NCBI RefSeq assembly: GCF_014164785.1
Contig: NZ_JACJFN010000003.1
Coordinates: 310,001-374,000, forward strand
DNA: 64,000 nucleotides
Origin: Aquipseudomonas guryensis
GTDB lineage: Bacteria > Pseudomonadota > Gammaproteobacteria > Pseudomonadales > Pseudomonadaceae
Direction: 5' to 3'
The notes under the pieces are model-generated. The model was given only the letters and a program-made list of their open reading frames with translations. It was not told where the DNA came from and made no database searches. Shown here in pieces: positions 7,365 through 15,239 of the stretch (positions within the stretch are counted from its first letter, which is position 1; every line of letters begins with the position of its first letter). A program made the translations under genes and the position numbers.

Positions 7365-8192
7365 TTAGCGCAAGCGCAGCAAATATTCTTTCTGGAAGTA
7401 GGCTTCTGGAACTTCTTCGAGGCGCACATCGGAATACAGCATGCGCGTGTACTGCTCTTTCTTCAGGCTGTCTTCGATGTAGATCTCGTGTGGCCGATAT
7501 TCACCAAGGGCCAACTTGTAATCCTTGTACCAGGCGCGCTTCAGCACCTTATCGCCGGTCGAGAGAAATTCCGCCTTGAACGGCCGGGAATTTTCCACAT
7601 CCACCCAGTAACTGATCTTCGGGTAGGTCACATGCGGCCAACGGCGCTGCAACTCCAGGCGGTAACACGGGCGCCCGTCACAGTCTTCCGTAGCCGCGAC
7701 TGTCGCAATATAGGAAAGATCGAAATCAGTGGCGACCACATCGCCATTTGAAACCTGTCCAACCAAGCGCTGCTGACGGGAAATAGGTATGGGCCGGCGC
7801 AACTTTGGCTCGTAATACCAAAGTTTATCGAAGATTGATAACAGCGACTTGCCACGTTCAGTCGGCGGATCAACAAAGCGCACCAAGGCGCGGGCATCAC
7901 CGGCTTGTTCGGCAGTCGGCTTATAAAAGCGCATGGCGACATCAAGGCTTTGCCGGGAAACTTCTTGCTCGCCTTTCATTTCGACCAGAGTCAATGCATA
8001 ACGAAAGGGTTCGGCGGGAGCGCGAATACGGTCGGCACGACGAATGATCGCGACAGCCGGAGAGGATTCTTCGGTGGTTACGGAGGAAATAACAGATCTA
8101 TCTGCAGACACTGTTTCAGGAGCCGCCGCACTATTCGACGAAACAGCAAACAGCCCAAGTGCCAATAGAATAGAAACAACAGAAGCTTGCAT
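7365..8192 (-). CDS. LolA-like outer-membrane lipoprotein-sorting family periplasmic protein
   Basis: A 275-residue protein with a signal peptide (MQASVVSILLALGLFAVSS, cleavage likely after SNSAAA). The mature part has the large uncharacterised LolA-like pattern: a basic RRADRIRAP segment, a half-barrel core with LLSIFDKLWYYEPKLRRPIP, then YWVDVENSRPFKAEFLSTGD. Proteins of this family are found beside RND/MMPL exporters and beta-barrel partners and are thought to carry lipids through the periplasm. Start chosen at the ATG at 8192, directly preceded by AGGGGAAAGGG. A TTG at 8213 would add seven residues that disrupt the signal peptide. First gene of the operon; promoter candidate at 8309-8337. 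Confidence 0.8.
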   Translation of the reverse strand: MQASVVSILLALGLFAVSSNSAAAPETVSADRSVISSVTTEESSPAVAIIRRADRIRAPAEPFRYALTLVEMKGEQEVSRQSLDVAMRFYKPTAEQAGDARALVRFVDPPTERGKSLLSIFDKLWYYEPKLRRPIPISRQQRLVGQVSNGDVVATDFDLSYIATVAATEDCDGRPCYRLELQRRWPHVTYPKISYWVDVENSRPFKAEFLSTGDKVLKRAWYKDYKLALGEYRPHEIYIEDSLKKEQYTRMLYSDVRLEEVPEAYFQKEYLLRLR

Positions 8193-8308
8193 CCCTTTCC
8201 CCTGCACTACCAATTGGAACGGCAGCCTAATATTGCAGAAATTATTATTCTTATTAACGACTCTCTACTTCCATGGAGTCGCTTTAGTACGCAGAAAACG
8301 CTGGCGCA

Positions 8309-8337
8309 TCCTATTTTTACATTTGCGCCACTGTCAA
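8309..8337 (-). promoter_or_regulatory. Sigma70-type promoter for the FAS-like operon
   Basis: On the minus strand a perfect TTGACA (8337-8332) is followed after 18 bp by TAGGAT (8314-8309), which matches the -10 consensus at four of six positions. Transcription would start near 8302, giving a leader of about 110 nt before the LolA-like gene. The spacer and surroundings are A/T-rich. Assigned by eye only. Confidence 0.5.
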
Positions 8338-8496
8338 CACAGCGTCTTTTTCAGGAAGCTGCCGAGCACGAACCAGCTCACATTAAAGCGGTCACCAAAT
8401 GAATTGCAAAACTCAATTTAAATCGGCCAAAAGAAAAACAACAACGCTCCTGCAATTGTCACAATCATTATATTTAGGGCACTTAAATAGCCATAA

Positions 8497-8522
8497 TTTT
8501 CGTGACCAATAAGTCACGAAAA
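8497..8522. promoter_or_regulatory. 26-bp perfect palindrome, possible operator
   Basis: Arms TTTTCGTGAC and GTCACGAAAA are perfect inverted repeats around CAATAA. It lies about 160 bp upstream of the predicted -35 of the synthase operon. There is no T-run ending that would fit a terminator for either neighbour, so a binding site for a dimeric regulator is the simpler reading (inference). Confidence 0.5.
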
Positions 8523-8728
8523 CGGATCGATTTAATCACCGTAACGTCTGCTCTAGAGAGGCCCAAGCAAGAGGCACCAAGCAATGCCACACGAGTGATT
8601 AGTGCACTGTATGTTGCGCACAATTTTTCCGCCTAGCAGCCGAATCGCCCGTCGGAACGGAAAAATGTCGGATAAGCCGGGAATGAGCGGGCGGAATGAA
8701 AAAAGGATGAATGGCCGTTTCTGCGGTA

Positions 8729-8749
8729 TGAATCACCCCTGGTGATTCA
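8729..8749. promoter_or_regulatory. 21-bp perfect palindrome, possible operator
   Basis: TGAATCACC and GGTGATTCA are perfect inverted repeats around a CCT centre. It lies between the small membrane-protein gene, which ends at 8813, and the leader of the synthase operon. It resembles a dimeric repressor or activator site; no regulator can be assigned. Confidence 0.4.
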
Positions 8750-8773
8750 GCAAAAACCGGCTAAAGAGAGCTA

Positions 8774-8794
8774 TCGCCCGCACAGAGCGGGCGA
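8774..8794. terminator. GC-rich hairpin downstream of the small membrane-protein gene
   Basis: Arms TCGCCCGC and GCGGGCGA pair perfectly around ACAGA, 19 bp past the stop of the minus-strand gene at 8813. There is no T-tract on either strand, so it is at best a weak or Rho-assisted terminator or a 3' stabilising structure. Confidence 0.35.
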
Positions 8795-8812
8795 ATTGAC
8801 CTGCTAAAGCGC

Positions 8813-9097
8813 TTAAAGCCCGGTGCTGAACCAGGACAACAGCAAGGCCGCCAGCAGCGTGATGCCGGCAAAGACATAGAAAAAGCGATTCAAACGCCGC
8901 GTTGATTCACTCAGCAGCGATGCCTCGTCGCTCAGTTCAACTTGGCTGCCAACAACCAGGCCAGCAACCGCACGCTGTTCGCGAAAGCGTGTGGCCAGTA
9001 GCAACCAGGCTCCCGCAACGGCGAAAAACAGAGCCAGGCTGTTGACCACCTGGGCCGGGTGATTGAACAGCAGCGACCAGAAAACCTGCAGCGACAT
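8813..9097 (-). CDS. Small inner-membrane protein of unknown function
   Basis: A 94-residue protein I do not recognise. It starts MSLQVFWSLLFNHPAQVVNS and has one hydrophobic helix at about 19-37 (SLALFFAVAGAWLLLATRF) and a second at the C-terminus (FFYVFAGITLLAALLLSWF), with a hydrophilic loop of some 30 residues between. The ATG at 9097 is chosen because AGAGG lies 7 nt upstream; a longer reading to 9130 lacks a ribosome site. Codon usage matches its neighbours, which supports a real gene. It stands alone, convergent with nothing and divergent from the small gene at 9362. Confidence 0.65.
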   Translation of the reverse strand: MSLQVFWSLLFNHPAQVVNSLALFFAVAGAWLLLATRFREQRAVAGLVVGSQVELSDEASLLSESTRRLNRFFYVFAGITLLAALLLSWFSTGL

Positions 9098-9361
9098 CAG
9101 CAACCTCTGCTTCAGGCGACCTCGGCACATAGCGCCGGGGCAACGAAAGGAATGGCAGCCAGGAAATAGCCGGCAGTCAAAATACGGTCGCGGATTCTAC
9201 CTAAGCCCTGCGTGCATGGCTGTCGTTTCCGACGAAGTAGCTTCTGGCACTGAAGCCATTACCAATCGGTCTGATGATCGTCATGTTCGTCGACTATGTT
9301 CAGTCATTGCCTGGCTAAGCAGTAGCCATTGGACAACAACCAGACTAGGGAGATATGCAGC

Positions 9362-9574
9362 ATGCTCAGTGCGCAACCGCAGGATCGTGATTACCTGATC
9401 GACTCACTGGACGATATGGAAGCCATCACGCTGATCGATGAGCTGTCCATCAATGTGCAGGATCACCACTGGCTGGCCTACTGCGCCCTGGGCGGTCACG
9501 AGCACTATGACCTGCCGGATATCGACGAGCAGACCGGCATCAGCCTGCCCGATCTGTACCACGAAGCGGCCTGA
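9362..9574 (+). CDS. Small acidic conserved-type protein, unknown function
   Basis: A 70-residue strongly acidic protein beginning MLSAQPQDRDYLIDSLDDME. It contains several His/Tyr/Trp residues in a central segment (DHHWLAYCALGGHEHYDLPD). No known domain was recognised. The ATG at 9362 lies 10 nt after AGGGAG; the longer TTG-started reading from 9329 has no ribosome site. A strong bidirectional terminator follows 16 bp after the stop, so it is a separate transcription unit. The single Cys and clustered His residues could bind metal, but this is a guess. Confidence 0.7.
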   Translation: MLSAQPQDRDYLIDSLDDMEAITLIDELSINVQDHHWLAYCALGGHEHYDLPDIDEQTGISLPDLYHEAA

Positions 9575-9590
9575 CGCGGGCCGGATATGA

Positions 9591-9618
9591 AAAAACCCGG
9601 CCTGAGCCGGGTTTTTTT
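9591..9618. terminator. Bidirectional intrinsic terminator between the small acidic gene and yajG
   Basis: A-run and AACCCGGC pair with GCCGGGTT and T-run around CTGA. It has T-tracts on both strands and lies between two convergent genes, so it can serve both. Confidence 0.9.
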
Positions 9619-9632
9619 CATGCTGCAAAGAC

Positions 9633-10217
9633 TTACTGGGTCAGCAACTGGCCGATGGCCGGGTCCTTGAAGGCACGGGTCATTGCATCGCTGAGCACAT
9701 CGCTAACCAGCTTGGTGTTGGTTTCCTGGTTCGGCGCCATGCCGAAACGCTGGTTCAGCGAGGCACCGTAGCGACCGCTATAGCGGCGGGTGCTGTTCTG
9801 TACATCGACGCGGAAAGTGGCACTGATATCGGCCTCGGTGACGTAAAGACCCTCTTTCGGCGACTGGTACTTGAGGTCGGCCAGGGTCAGGGTCAACTGC
9901 GGCGCGTTGTAGGCATTGGCGCTCGGGGTGAAGCCGAGTAGGCGCACGGCGGCCTCGGCCTCGGCCTGCAGGCGCGGCAGGATGTCCTGGCCTTGCACGC
10001 TGATCGCGCTGGTTTCCGGATAAAGACCGCCACGGGTGCCGAGATTCGGCGACGCACGTCCATCGGCAACCCGCACCACTACCGGTTGGCCCTGGCCAAC
10101 GGCGACCAGAGCCGCATTGAGGCGCGGTTGCGGTTTGAGTTGCTGCGGGCTGTGGGCACAGCCGACCAGGGCCAGGCTGAACAGGGCGATCAGGCCGAGC
10201 AGCGCACGGTTCATCAT
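9633..10217 (-). CDS. yajG: YajG-family outer-membrane lipoprotein
   Basis: A 194-residue lipoprotein of the YajG family. The N-terminus MMNRALLGLIALFSLALVGC is a lipoprotein signal with lipobox LVGC, so Cys20 is the acylation site. The mature domain has the family's pattern of alternating strands (QPVVVRVADGR, LTLTLADLKYQ, ISATFRVDVQNSTRRYSGRY). The function of YajG is not established; it sits in the same family grouping as other small cell-envelope lipoproteins. The first of two consecutive ATGs (10217) is chosen, preceded by GGAGAG. An upstream extension to 10304 would bury the signal peptide and is rejected. Confidence 0.85.
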   Translation of the reverse strand: MMNRALLGLIALFSLALVGCAHSPQQLKPQPRLNAALVAVGQGQPVVVRVADGRASPNLGTRGGLYPETSAISVQGQDILPRLQAEAEAAVRLLGFTPSANAYNAPQLTLTLADLKYQSPKEGLYVTEADISATFRVDVQNSTRRYSGRYGASLNQRFGMAPNQETNTKLVSDVLSDAMTRAFKDPAIGQLLTQ

Positions 10218-10384
10218 GCTTGATCTCTCCAGAAGGGGGTTACGGAAAATGGCCGGCAGTATAACCAGCAGGATTCTGGGCTGACAGCTGGTTTTTCTGA
10301 CCACGCCAGCGCCGCACCAGTTCCTGTCATGCCCCTGTCACCCGGCCATGGGATAAGGATTGGGCAAATCAAGAGGACAGCCTG

Positions 10385-10618
10385 ATGATGAATTTGTGGA
10401 GCCTGCTCAGCCCGCGCCGCAAGATGCGCTGCTACGCCCTGCTGGACAGTGATGGCCGCTGCCGCGCCTTGCGTGAGAGCACTGTGCTGCCTTCCCAGCC
10501 AGGCTGGGTACAGGTCAGGGAATTGCGCACCTGCTGGCTGGGCCAACCGCTGCCCGTCAGTGAGATCATCCTGTCCCGGCAACAATTCAGTCGCCCGCGA
10601 ACGCTGGTAACTGCATAA
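10385..10618 (+). CDS. Small basic protein, unknown function
   Basis: A 77-residue basic protein beginning MMNLWSLLSPRRKMRCYALL. The pattern CYALLDSDGRCRALRES followed by GWVQVRELRTCWLGQPLP suggests a small beta-rich domain with three cysteines. No family recognised. AGAGGA stands 8 nt before the ATG, and a strong terminator directly follows the stop, so it is a self-contained unit divergent from yajG. Codon usage is like the surrounding core genes. Confidence 0.72.
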   Translation: MMNLWSLLSPRRKMRCYALLDSDGRCRALRESTVLPSQPGWVQVRELRTCWLGQPLPVSEIILSRQQFSRPRTLVTA

Positions 10619-10647
10619 AAAAACCGCCCCGAGAGGCGGTTTTTTTA
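10617..10647. terminator. Bidirectional intrinsic terminator
   Basis: AAACCGCC and GGCGGTTT pair around CCGAGA with an A-run before and T-run after. It lies between the convergent small basic gene and mqo and would serve both. Confidence 0.92.
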
Positions 10648-10663
10648 TCGAGCATCAGACAGT

Positions 10664-12154
10664 TCAGGCATTCAGCTGCAAGCGCTTGGCTGATTGCTCA
10701 CTGACCTCGCGGTACAGCTCGGCATTCTCTTCCAGAACGGACTCACGAGCCGGGAAGATTTCCTTGAGCTTGCTCGCCCAGGCTTCGCTCTTGGCCTGCT
10801 CGGCAAAGCAGCGCTCAATCAGGTTGAGCATGATCGACACGGTCACCGAAGCGCCCGGCGAAGCGCCCAGCAGGGCTGCGATAGAACCATCCTCAGCCGA
10901 CACCAGCTCAGTACCGAACTGCAGGACACCGCCTTTCTTGGCGTCCTTCTTGATGATCTGCACGCGCTGGCCAGCAATCTCCAGGGTCCAGTCCTCGGCT
11001 TTGACCTGCGGATAGAACTTGCGCAGGGTCTCCAGACGCTGCTCCTGGGACTGCAGCACTTCCTTGATCAGGTAGCGGGTCAAGTCCATGTTGTCACGGG
11101 CCACGGCCAGCATCGGGCCGATATTGCTCGGGCGTACAGACAGCGGCAGGTCGAGGAACGAGCCGTACTTGAGGAATTTGGTGGTGAAACCGGCGTAAGG
11201 ACCGAACAACAGCGAAGTCTTACCATCCACCACGCGGGTGTCGAGGTGCGGTACCGACATCGGCGGCGCGCCGACTTCGGCCTGGCTGTAGACCTTGGCC
11301 TGGTGGAGTTTGACCACTTCCGGGTTGTCGCAACGCAGCCACTGGCCGCTCACCGGGAAGCCGCCGAAGCCCTTGCCTTCCGGAATGCCGGACAGCTGCA
11401 GCAACGGCAGGGCGCCACCACCGGCGCCGAGGAAGACGAACTTGGCGGAAACCTCACGCTGCTCGCCGGTCTTGCTGTTCTTAATCTCGGCCGACCAGCC
11501 CTGGCCACTGCGCTTGAGGCCGGTGACTTTCTGGTTGTAGCTGACATTGATGCCGCCCTGGCTGGCCAGGTAATGCAGCAGTTGATTGGTCAGTGCGCCG
11601 AAGTTGACGTCGGTGCCATTCACAGAGCGAGTAGCGGCGATACGTTCGCTGGCATCGCGGCCCTGCATCATCAGCGGCATCCACTCAGCCATGGCGGCCT
11701 GGTCTTCGCTGTACTGCATGTCGGCGAAGGCGTGGTGCTTGCTCATCTGTGCGAAACGGGTCTTGAGGAAGCTGATGTCCTTGTCGCCCCGCACGAAGCT
11801 CAGGTGCGGCACCTGGTTGATGAAGTTCTTAGGCGAGCCGAACTCGTTCTTGCCACACAGGTAGGACCAGAACTGCTTGGAGACTTCAAACTGGGTGTTG
11901 ATCTGCACGGCCTTCTTGATGTCGACCGAGCCATCGGCCGCCTGCGGCGTGTAGTTCAGCTCGCAGAGACCGGCGTGACCGGTACCGGCATTGTTCCACG
12001 GGTTGGAACTCTCGATGGCACCCGAGGAACGCAGCTCGGCAATCTCCAGCTTGAGGCTGGGATCCAGTTCCTTGAGCAGCACCGCCAGGGTGGCGCTCAT
12101 GATGCCAGCGCCGACCAGCAGCACATCCACAGTTTCGTGATTGACTTGCGTCAT
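10664..12154 (-). CDS. mqo: Malate:quinone oxidoreductase
   Basis: A 496-residue FAD enzyme that oxidises malate to oxaloacetate and passes electrons to the quinone pool at the inner membrane, bypassing NAD-linked malate dehydrogenase. The FAD motif [19 protein letters not shown] is at the N-terminus, followed by the family-typical [21 protein letters not shown]-terminal [20 protein letters not shown] is characteristic of Mqo. Start at 12154 ([11 protein letters not shown]) is chosen because GGAGA lies 7 nt upstream; extension to 12217 adds residues before the FAD fold. In P. aeruginosa the corresponding mqoB is followed by the PA4642-type gene found here too. Confidence 0.97.
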   Translation of the reverse strand: MTQVNHETVDVLLVGAGIMSATLAVLLKELDPSLKLEIAELRSSGAIESSNPWNNAGTGHAGLCELNYTPQAADGSVDIKKAVQINTQFEVSKQFWSYLCGKNEFGSPKNFINQVPHLSFVRGDKDISFLKTRFAQMSKHHAFADMQYSEDQAAMAEWMPLMMQGRDASERIAATRSVNGTDVNFGALTNQLLHYLASQGGINVSYNQKVTGLKRSGQGWSAEIKNSKTGEQREVSAKFVFLGAGGGALPLLQLSGIPEGKGFGGFPVSGQWLRCDNPEVVKLHQAKVYSQAEVGAPPMSVPHLDTRVVDGKTSLLFGPYAGFTTKFLKYGSFLDLPLSVRPSNIGPMLAVARDNMDLTRYLIKEVLQSQEQRLETLRKFYPQVKAEDWTLEIAGQRVQIIKKDAKKGGVLQFGTELVSAEDGSIAALLGASPGASVTVSIMLNLIERCFAEQAKSEAWASKLKEIFPARESVLEENAELYREVSEQSAKRLQLNA

Positions 12155-12543
12155 TAACGCTTCTCCAAGATCTGCAGTACCAAATTGATGGCATCGGCCT
12201 TTTGAGCCGCGCATCAACCACTAATCACTGACAGCCAGACAGGTGCCTGGAATATCGCAGCGACGATCATCAGGGGCCGTTGACTCGGCCTGACCCGATT
12301 CCTCACCACCTCTCATTGGCATGCGCCACCTGTGGGCAACCCATGCGCTCAAACTCTACAACACCGCCGTTATGGCCCGCCGAGCCTGCAAGCGCTCAAG
12401 GCTGGATCCACCGCACGCCTGCCAAACAGGCGCAAGCCGACCTTTGCCGGGCGGTTTTACGGCGCGCACAATACCATTAATGACGCATTTTCAGACGCAA
12501 AAATTGCGCCGATAACATCCGCCGATCCTGTTTATTGGCCGAA
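12155..12543. other. Intergenic region upstream of mqo
   Basis: About 390 bp without a supportable gene. Short ORFs here (for example at 12280-12577 plus) have no ribosome sites or protein-like composition. It must hold the mqo promoter on the minus strand and the end of the PA4642-family transcript, but no clear promoter or terminator could be picked out. Confidence 0.5.
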
Positions 12544-12831
12544 TCAGCCGCGTGCGGCCTTGATCGCCTCGATATAGGGTTCGGCCAGGCGCTGATCTTG
12601 AATCAGGGCGATGAAATCGTTGCCCTGGGCATCCTTGGCATTCAGGTCGTAACCGGCGTCCTTGAAAAAGCCGAGAAACCGCTCGAAATCGTCGATGCGC
12701 AGGCCGCGGTAGGCCTTGATCAGCTTGTGCAGGGACGGCGGCGTGGCATCGGCCGGCTCGACCGCGAGGAACAGCTTGATCGAGTCTTCGCTGATTTCTT
12801 CGCCAATCACCTGTTTCTTGTCTTTACGCAT
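12544..12831 (-). CDS. PA4642-family conserved protein
   Basis: A 95-residue soluble protein beginning MRKDKKQVIGEEISEDSIKL. It matches the Pseudomonas PA4642 family as I remember it (MRKDKKQVIG start), which also lies next to mqoB in P. aeruginosa. No catalytic motif is evident. The C-terminal half (GLRIDDFERFLGFFKDAGYD, then NAKDAQGNDF) looks like an ankyrin-like or small alpha-helical module. GGAG precedes the ATG at 12831 by 7 nt; the nine extra residues of the longer reading are not needed. Function unknown. Confidence 0.8.
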   Translation of the reverse strand: MRKDKKQVIGEEISEDSIKLFLAVEPADATPPSLHKLIKAYRGLRIDDFERFLGFFKDAGYDLNAKDAQGNDFIALIQDQRLAEPYIEAIKAARG

Positions 12832-12977
12832 CACGCACTCCAGCTCGGCGACCATCACGGGGCCGGCAGTTTACCCTTGCCCGCCAGCGCGCTCAACGCG
12901 ACTAAATGACTTGCGCCAACGCAATCCCACACGACTCGCAAGCCTTTATACTGCGGACTGTCGACACGGAGACTGCG

Positions 12978-14699
12978 ATGCCGCTACCCCAGCTGTTTGC
13001 CGCCTGGCGCCAGGCCCTGCGTGCCGGTTATAGCCTGACGGCTCTGCGTGGCGACCTGAGCGCCGGCCTGACCGTCGGCATCATCGCCATTCCCCTGGCC
13101 ATGGCCCTGGCGATTGCCGTAGGCGTACCGCCGCAGCACGGTCTGTACACCGTGCTGATCGCCGCCCCACTGATCGCCCTGACCGGCGGCTCGCGCTTCA
13201 ATATCTCTGGGCCGACCGCTGCCTTTGTGGTGATTCTGCTACCGATCACGCAGCAATACGGCATCGGCGGCCTCCTGCTCTGCACCCTGCTGGCCGGGTT
13301 GATCCTTATAGCCCTGGGCCTGGGCCGCGCCGGCAAGCTGATCGAATTCGTACCTTACCCGGTCACCCTGGGTTTCACCGCTGGCATCGGCATCGTGATT
13401 GCCGTGCTGCAGATCAAGGACCTGCTCGGCCTGCAGCTGGCTGGTGCGCCACAGCATGTGGTCGAGCATCTGCAGCTGATCGGCCAGGCCCTGCCGGACT
13501 TCCACCCCGGTGATGTATTGATCGCCAGCGCCAGCCTGGCGACCCTGCTGCTGTGGCCGAAACTAGTGCCCAAGGTACCCGGCCACCTGGTCGCCCTGGC
13601 TGTAGGCGCCCTGCTCGCGCTGCTGCTGGAACGCCTCGGTCTGCCGGTGGCGACTCTGGGCGAGCGCTTCAGTTATAGCGTGGACGGCGTCAGTCATCCT
13701 GGCATACCGCCCTTCTTGCCGAACTTTGCCTGGCCCTGGCAGTTGCCGGGGCCAGATGGCCAGCCTCTGGTGCTGTCCTTCGAGCTGATACGCCAGCTGC
13801 TGGCACCAGCCTTCGCCATCGCCATGCTCGGCGCCATCGAGTCGCTGCTGTGCGCCGTGGTCGCCGATGGCATGACCGGCAGCAAGCATGATCCGAATGC
13901 CGAGCTTATCGGCCAGGGCCTGGGCAATCTGGTCGCCCCGCTGTTCGGCGGCATCACCGCCACCGCCGCCATCGCCCGCAGTGCCGCCAACGTACGCGCC
14001 GGGGCCTTTTCGCCACTGGCAGCAATCATCCATGCCGCCGTGGTATTGCTGGCCATGCTGTTCCTGGCGCCTCTGTTCAGCTATCTGCCGATGTCCGCAC
14101 TGGCCGCCCTGCTGCTGATGGTGGCGTGGAACATGAGCGAGCCGGGCCACGTGCTGCACACCCTGCGCATTGCCCCACGCAGCGATGTGCTGGTTCTGCT
14201 CACCTGCCTGCTGCTCACCGTGCTGTTCGACATGGTCCTGGCGGTCGGCGTCGGCCTGTTGCTGGCGACCGGCATCTTCATCAAGCGCATGAGCGAGCTG
14301 ACCGATACCACCGCACTACCGCGCAGCCAGCTGCAACTGCTTGGCGAACTGCCGGAGCAGGTGCTGGCCTACAGTATTCGCGGCCCACTGTTCTTCGGTG
14401 CAGCAGAGAAGGCGCTGAGCGTGCTGCGCCGTTTCAACCCGGAAGTGCAGGTGGTGATCGTCGAGATGAGCGCGGTGCCGCTGCTGGACATGACCGCCCT
14501 GGCGGCCCTGGAGAACGTGCTGCACGACTACCGCAAGCACGGTATCGGCCTGGTCCTGGCCGGCGTGTCGCCGCGTCTGCGCCTGAAGCTGCGGCGTGCC
14601 GGCGTGCATCTGGAGAATCACCGCCTGGCCTATACCCGCACCCTGCCGCAGGCACGGGCCAAGGCCCTGAGCTGGCTGGAGCAAGCGGCTAATCCATAG
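12978..14699 (+). CDS. SulP-family anion transporter with STAS domain
   Basis: A 573-residue SLC26/SulP inner-membrane transporter. The membrane domain starts with the SulP signature (GDLSAGLTVGIIAIPLAMAL, then GLYTVLIAAP) and includes GSRFNISGPTAAFVVIL and a long run of helices to about residue 430. The remainder (from about LPEQVLAYSIRGPLFFGAAE) is a cytoplasmic STAS domain. Substrates in the family include sulfate, bicarbonate and C4-dicarboxylates; the DauA-like STAS makes a dicarboxylate or bicarbonate possible, but this cannot be settled here. CGGAGA precedes the ATG at 12978. The stop codon TAG is the first three bases of a REP sequence. Confidence 0.92.
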   Translation: MPLPQLFAAWRQALRAGYSLTALRGDLSAGLTVGIIAIPLAMALAIAVGVPPQHGLYTVLIAAPLIALTGGSRFNISGPTAAFVVILLPITQQYGIGGLLLCTLLAGLILIALGLGRAGKLIEFVPYPVTLGFTAGIGIVIAVLQIKDLLGLQLAGAPQHVVEHLQLIGQALPDFHPGDVLIASASLATLLLWPKLVPKVPGHLVALAVGALLALLLERLGLPVATLGERFSYSVDGVSHPGIPPFLPNFAWPWQLPGPDGQPLVLSFELIRQLLAPAFAIAMLGAIESLLCAVVADGMTGSKHDPNAELIGQGLGNLVAPLFGGITATAAIARSAANVRAGAFSPLAAIIHAAVVLLAMLFLAPLFSYLPMSALAALLLMVAWNMSEPGHVLHTLRIAPRSDVLVLLTCLLLTVLFDMVLAVGVGLLLATGIFIKRMSELTDTTALPRSQLQLLGELPEQVLAYSIRGPLFFGAAEKALSVLRRFNPEVQVVIVEMSAVPLLDMTALAALENVLHDYRKHGIGLVLAGVSPRLRLKLRRAGVHLENHRLAYTRTLPQARAKALSWLEQAANP

Positions 14700-14754
14700 C
14701 CCGGATGCAATCCGGGCGCGAATTCGCCGGCTTCCCGGATGGCATCCGGGCTAC
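14697..14754. repeat. Inverted pair of REP sequences
   Basis: TAGCCCGGATGCAATCCGGG at 14697-14716 is followed by the inverted copy CCCGGATGGCATCCGGGCTA(C) at 14734-14754, with a 17-bp centre that is itself palindromic (GCGAATTCGC). The first REP includes the TAG stop of the SulP gene. Same family as the pairs at 28495/29082, 56334-56393 and 63316-63366. Confidence 0.9.
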
Positions 14755-14761
14755 ACAAAGG

Positions 14762-15235
14762 TCAGATGAACTGCGCGCGCATCCAGGCCAGATAGTCGGC
14801 CACGCCGGCCTCGCCTTCGCGCGGCGCCCAGCTGGCCTGCTCGCCTTCGGCCAAGGCGCGGTAGGGGCCGGCCTTGCATTCGAACAGCACGCTGTCTGCC
14901 GCCAGCACCACCAGGGCATGAAACTGCCCCGGCGGCAGATCGCCCCCCAGGCAGTCACCGCCCGCTTCAAGCAGTCGGGTTTCCTGCAGCTCGCCGCTCT
15001 CGCTGAACAGCAGCAGGCCGAGTCGCCCCTGCAGCACCAGCAGGGTCTCGGCCTTGTCGGCTGCCAGATGGCGGTGGGGCGGGATATAGGTATCCGGCTG
15101 CAGCCCTACCGCCAAGCGGTGGCAGGGCTCGTCCATCTCATGCAGGTTATGGTGGCTGCGCTGGCGCGGGCTCTGCGCCGCCCTGACGGTCAGCGCGGCG
15201 AACAGGTCACGATCGAGGAAGGCCGGCGTTTTCAT
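14762..15235 (-). CDS. WbuC-family cupin metalloprotein
   Basis: A 157-residue cupin. The metal-binding motif IPPHRHLAADKAETLLVLQG fits the cupin box GX5HXHX3-4E (His-x-His, then Glu), and a second box lies near GQFHALVVLAADSVLFECKA. The general layout (HRLAVGLQPDTYIPPHRH) matches the WbuC family found in O-antigen and other loci; its activity is not well defined. The stop is only 7 bp from the REP pair. The ATG at 15235 lies 4 bp from a MITE-like repeat whose terminal AGGA gives the ribosome site (AGGATCAAACATG). It probably shared a transcript with hpt upstream before, or despite, the insertion (inference). Confidence 0.82.
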   Translation of the reverse strand: MKTPAFLDRDLFAALTVRAAQSPRQRSHHNLHEMDEPCHRLAVGLQPDTYIPPHRHLAADKAETLLVLQGRLGLLLFSESGELQETRLLEAGGDCLGGDLPPGQFHALVVLAADSVLFECKAGPYRALAEGEQASWAPREGEAGVADYLAWMRAQFI

Positions 15236-15239
15236 GTTT

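Larger units (their letters stand above)
8193..8812. other. AT-rich 620-bp intergenic leader of the lipid-synthase operon
   Basis: No convincing gene on either strand; the short ORFs here lack homology-like features and ribosome sites. The half nearer the operon (8213-8530) is much richer in A/T than the rest of the window. The region contains a sigma70-like promoter reading toward the operon, two perfect palindromes (8497-8522 and 8729-8749) and a GC-rich hairpin (8774-8794) just past the neighbouring gene. Such a long leader with palindromes suggests dedicated regulation, but no regulator gene is visible in the window beside it. Confidence 0.6.

Noticed and set aside
1..8192. Identification of the left operon as an aryl polyene or PUFA synthase cluster
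   Set aside because: No ammonia lyase, aryl-CoA ligase, multidomain Pfa protein or tandem ACP is seen; all components are discrete and include a GcvT-like protein not part of those sets.
8187..8421. Short plus-strand ORFs in the AT-rich leader
   Set aside because: No ribosome site, no motif; they cross the promoter and the signal peptide of the LolA-like gene.
12280..12577. Overlapping short ORFs upstream of the PA4642-family gene
   Set aside because: Three frames open over the same stretch, none with a ribosome site or protein-like sequence.
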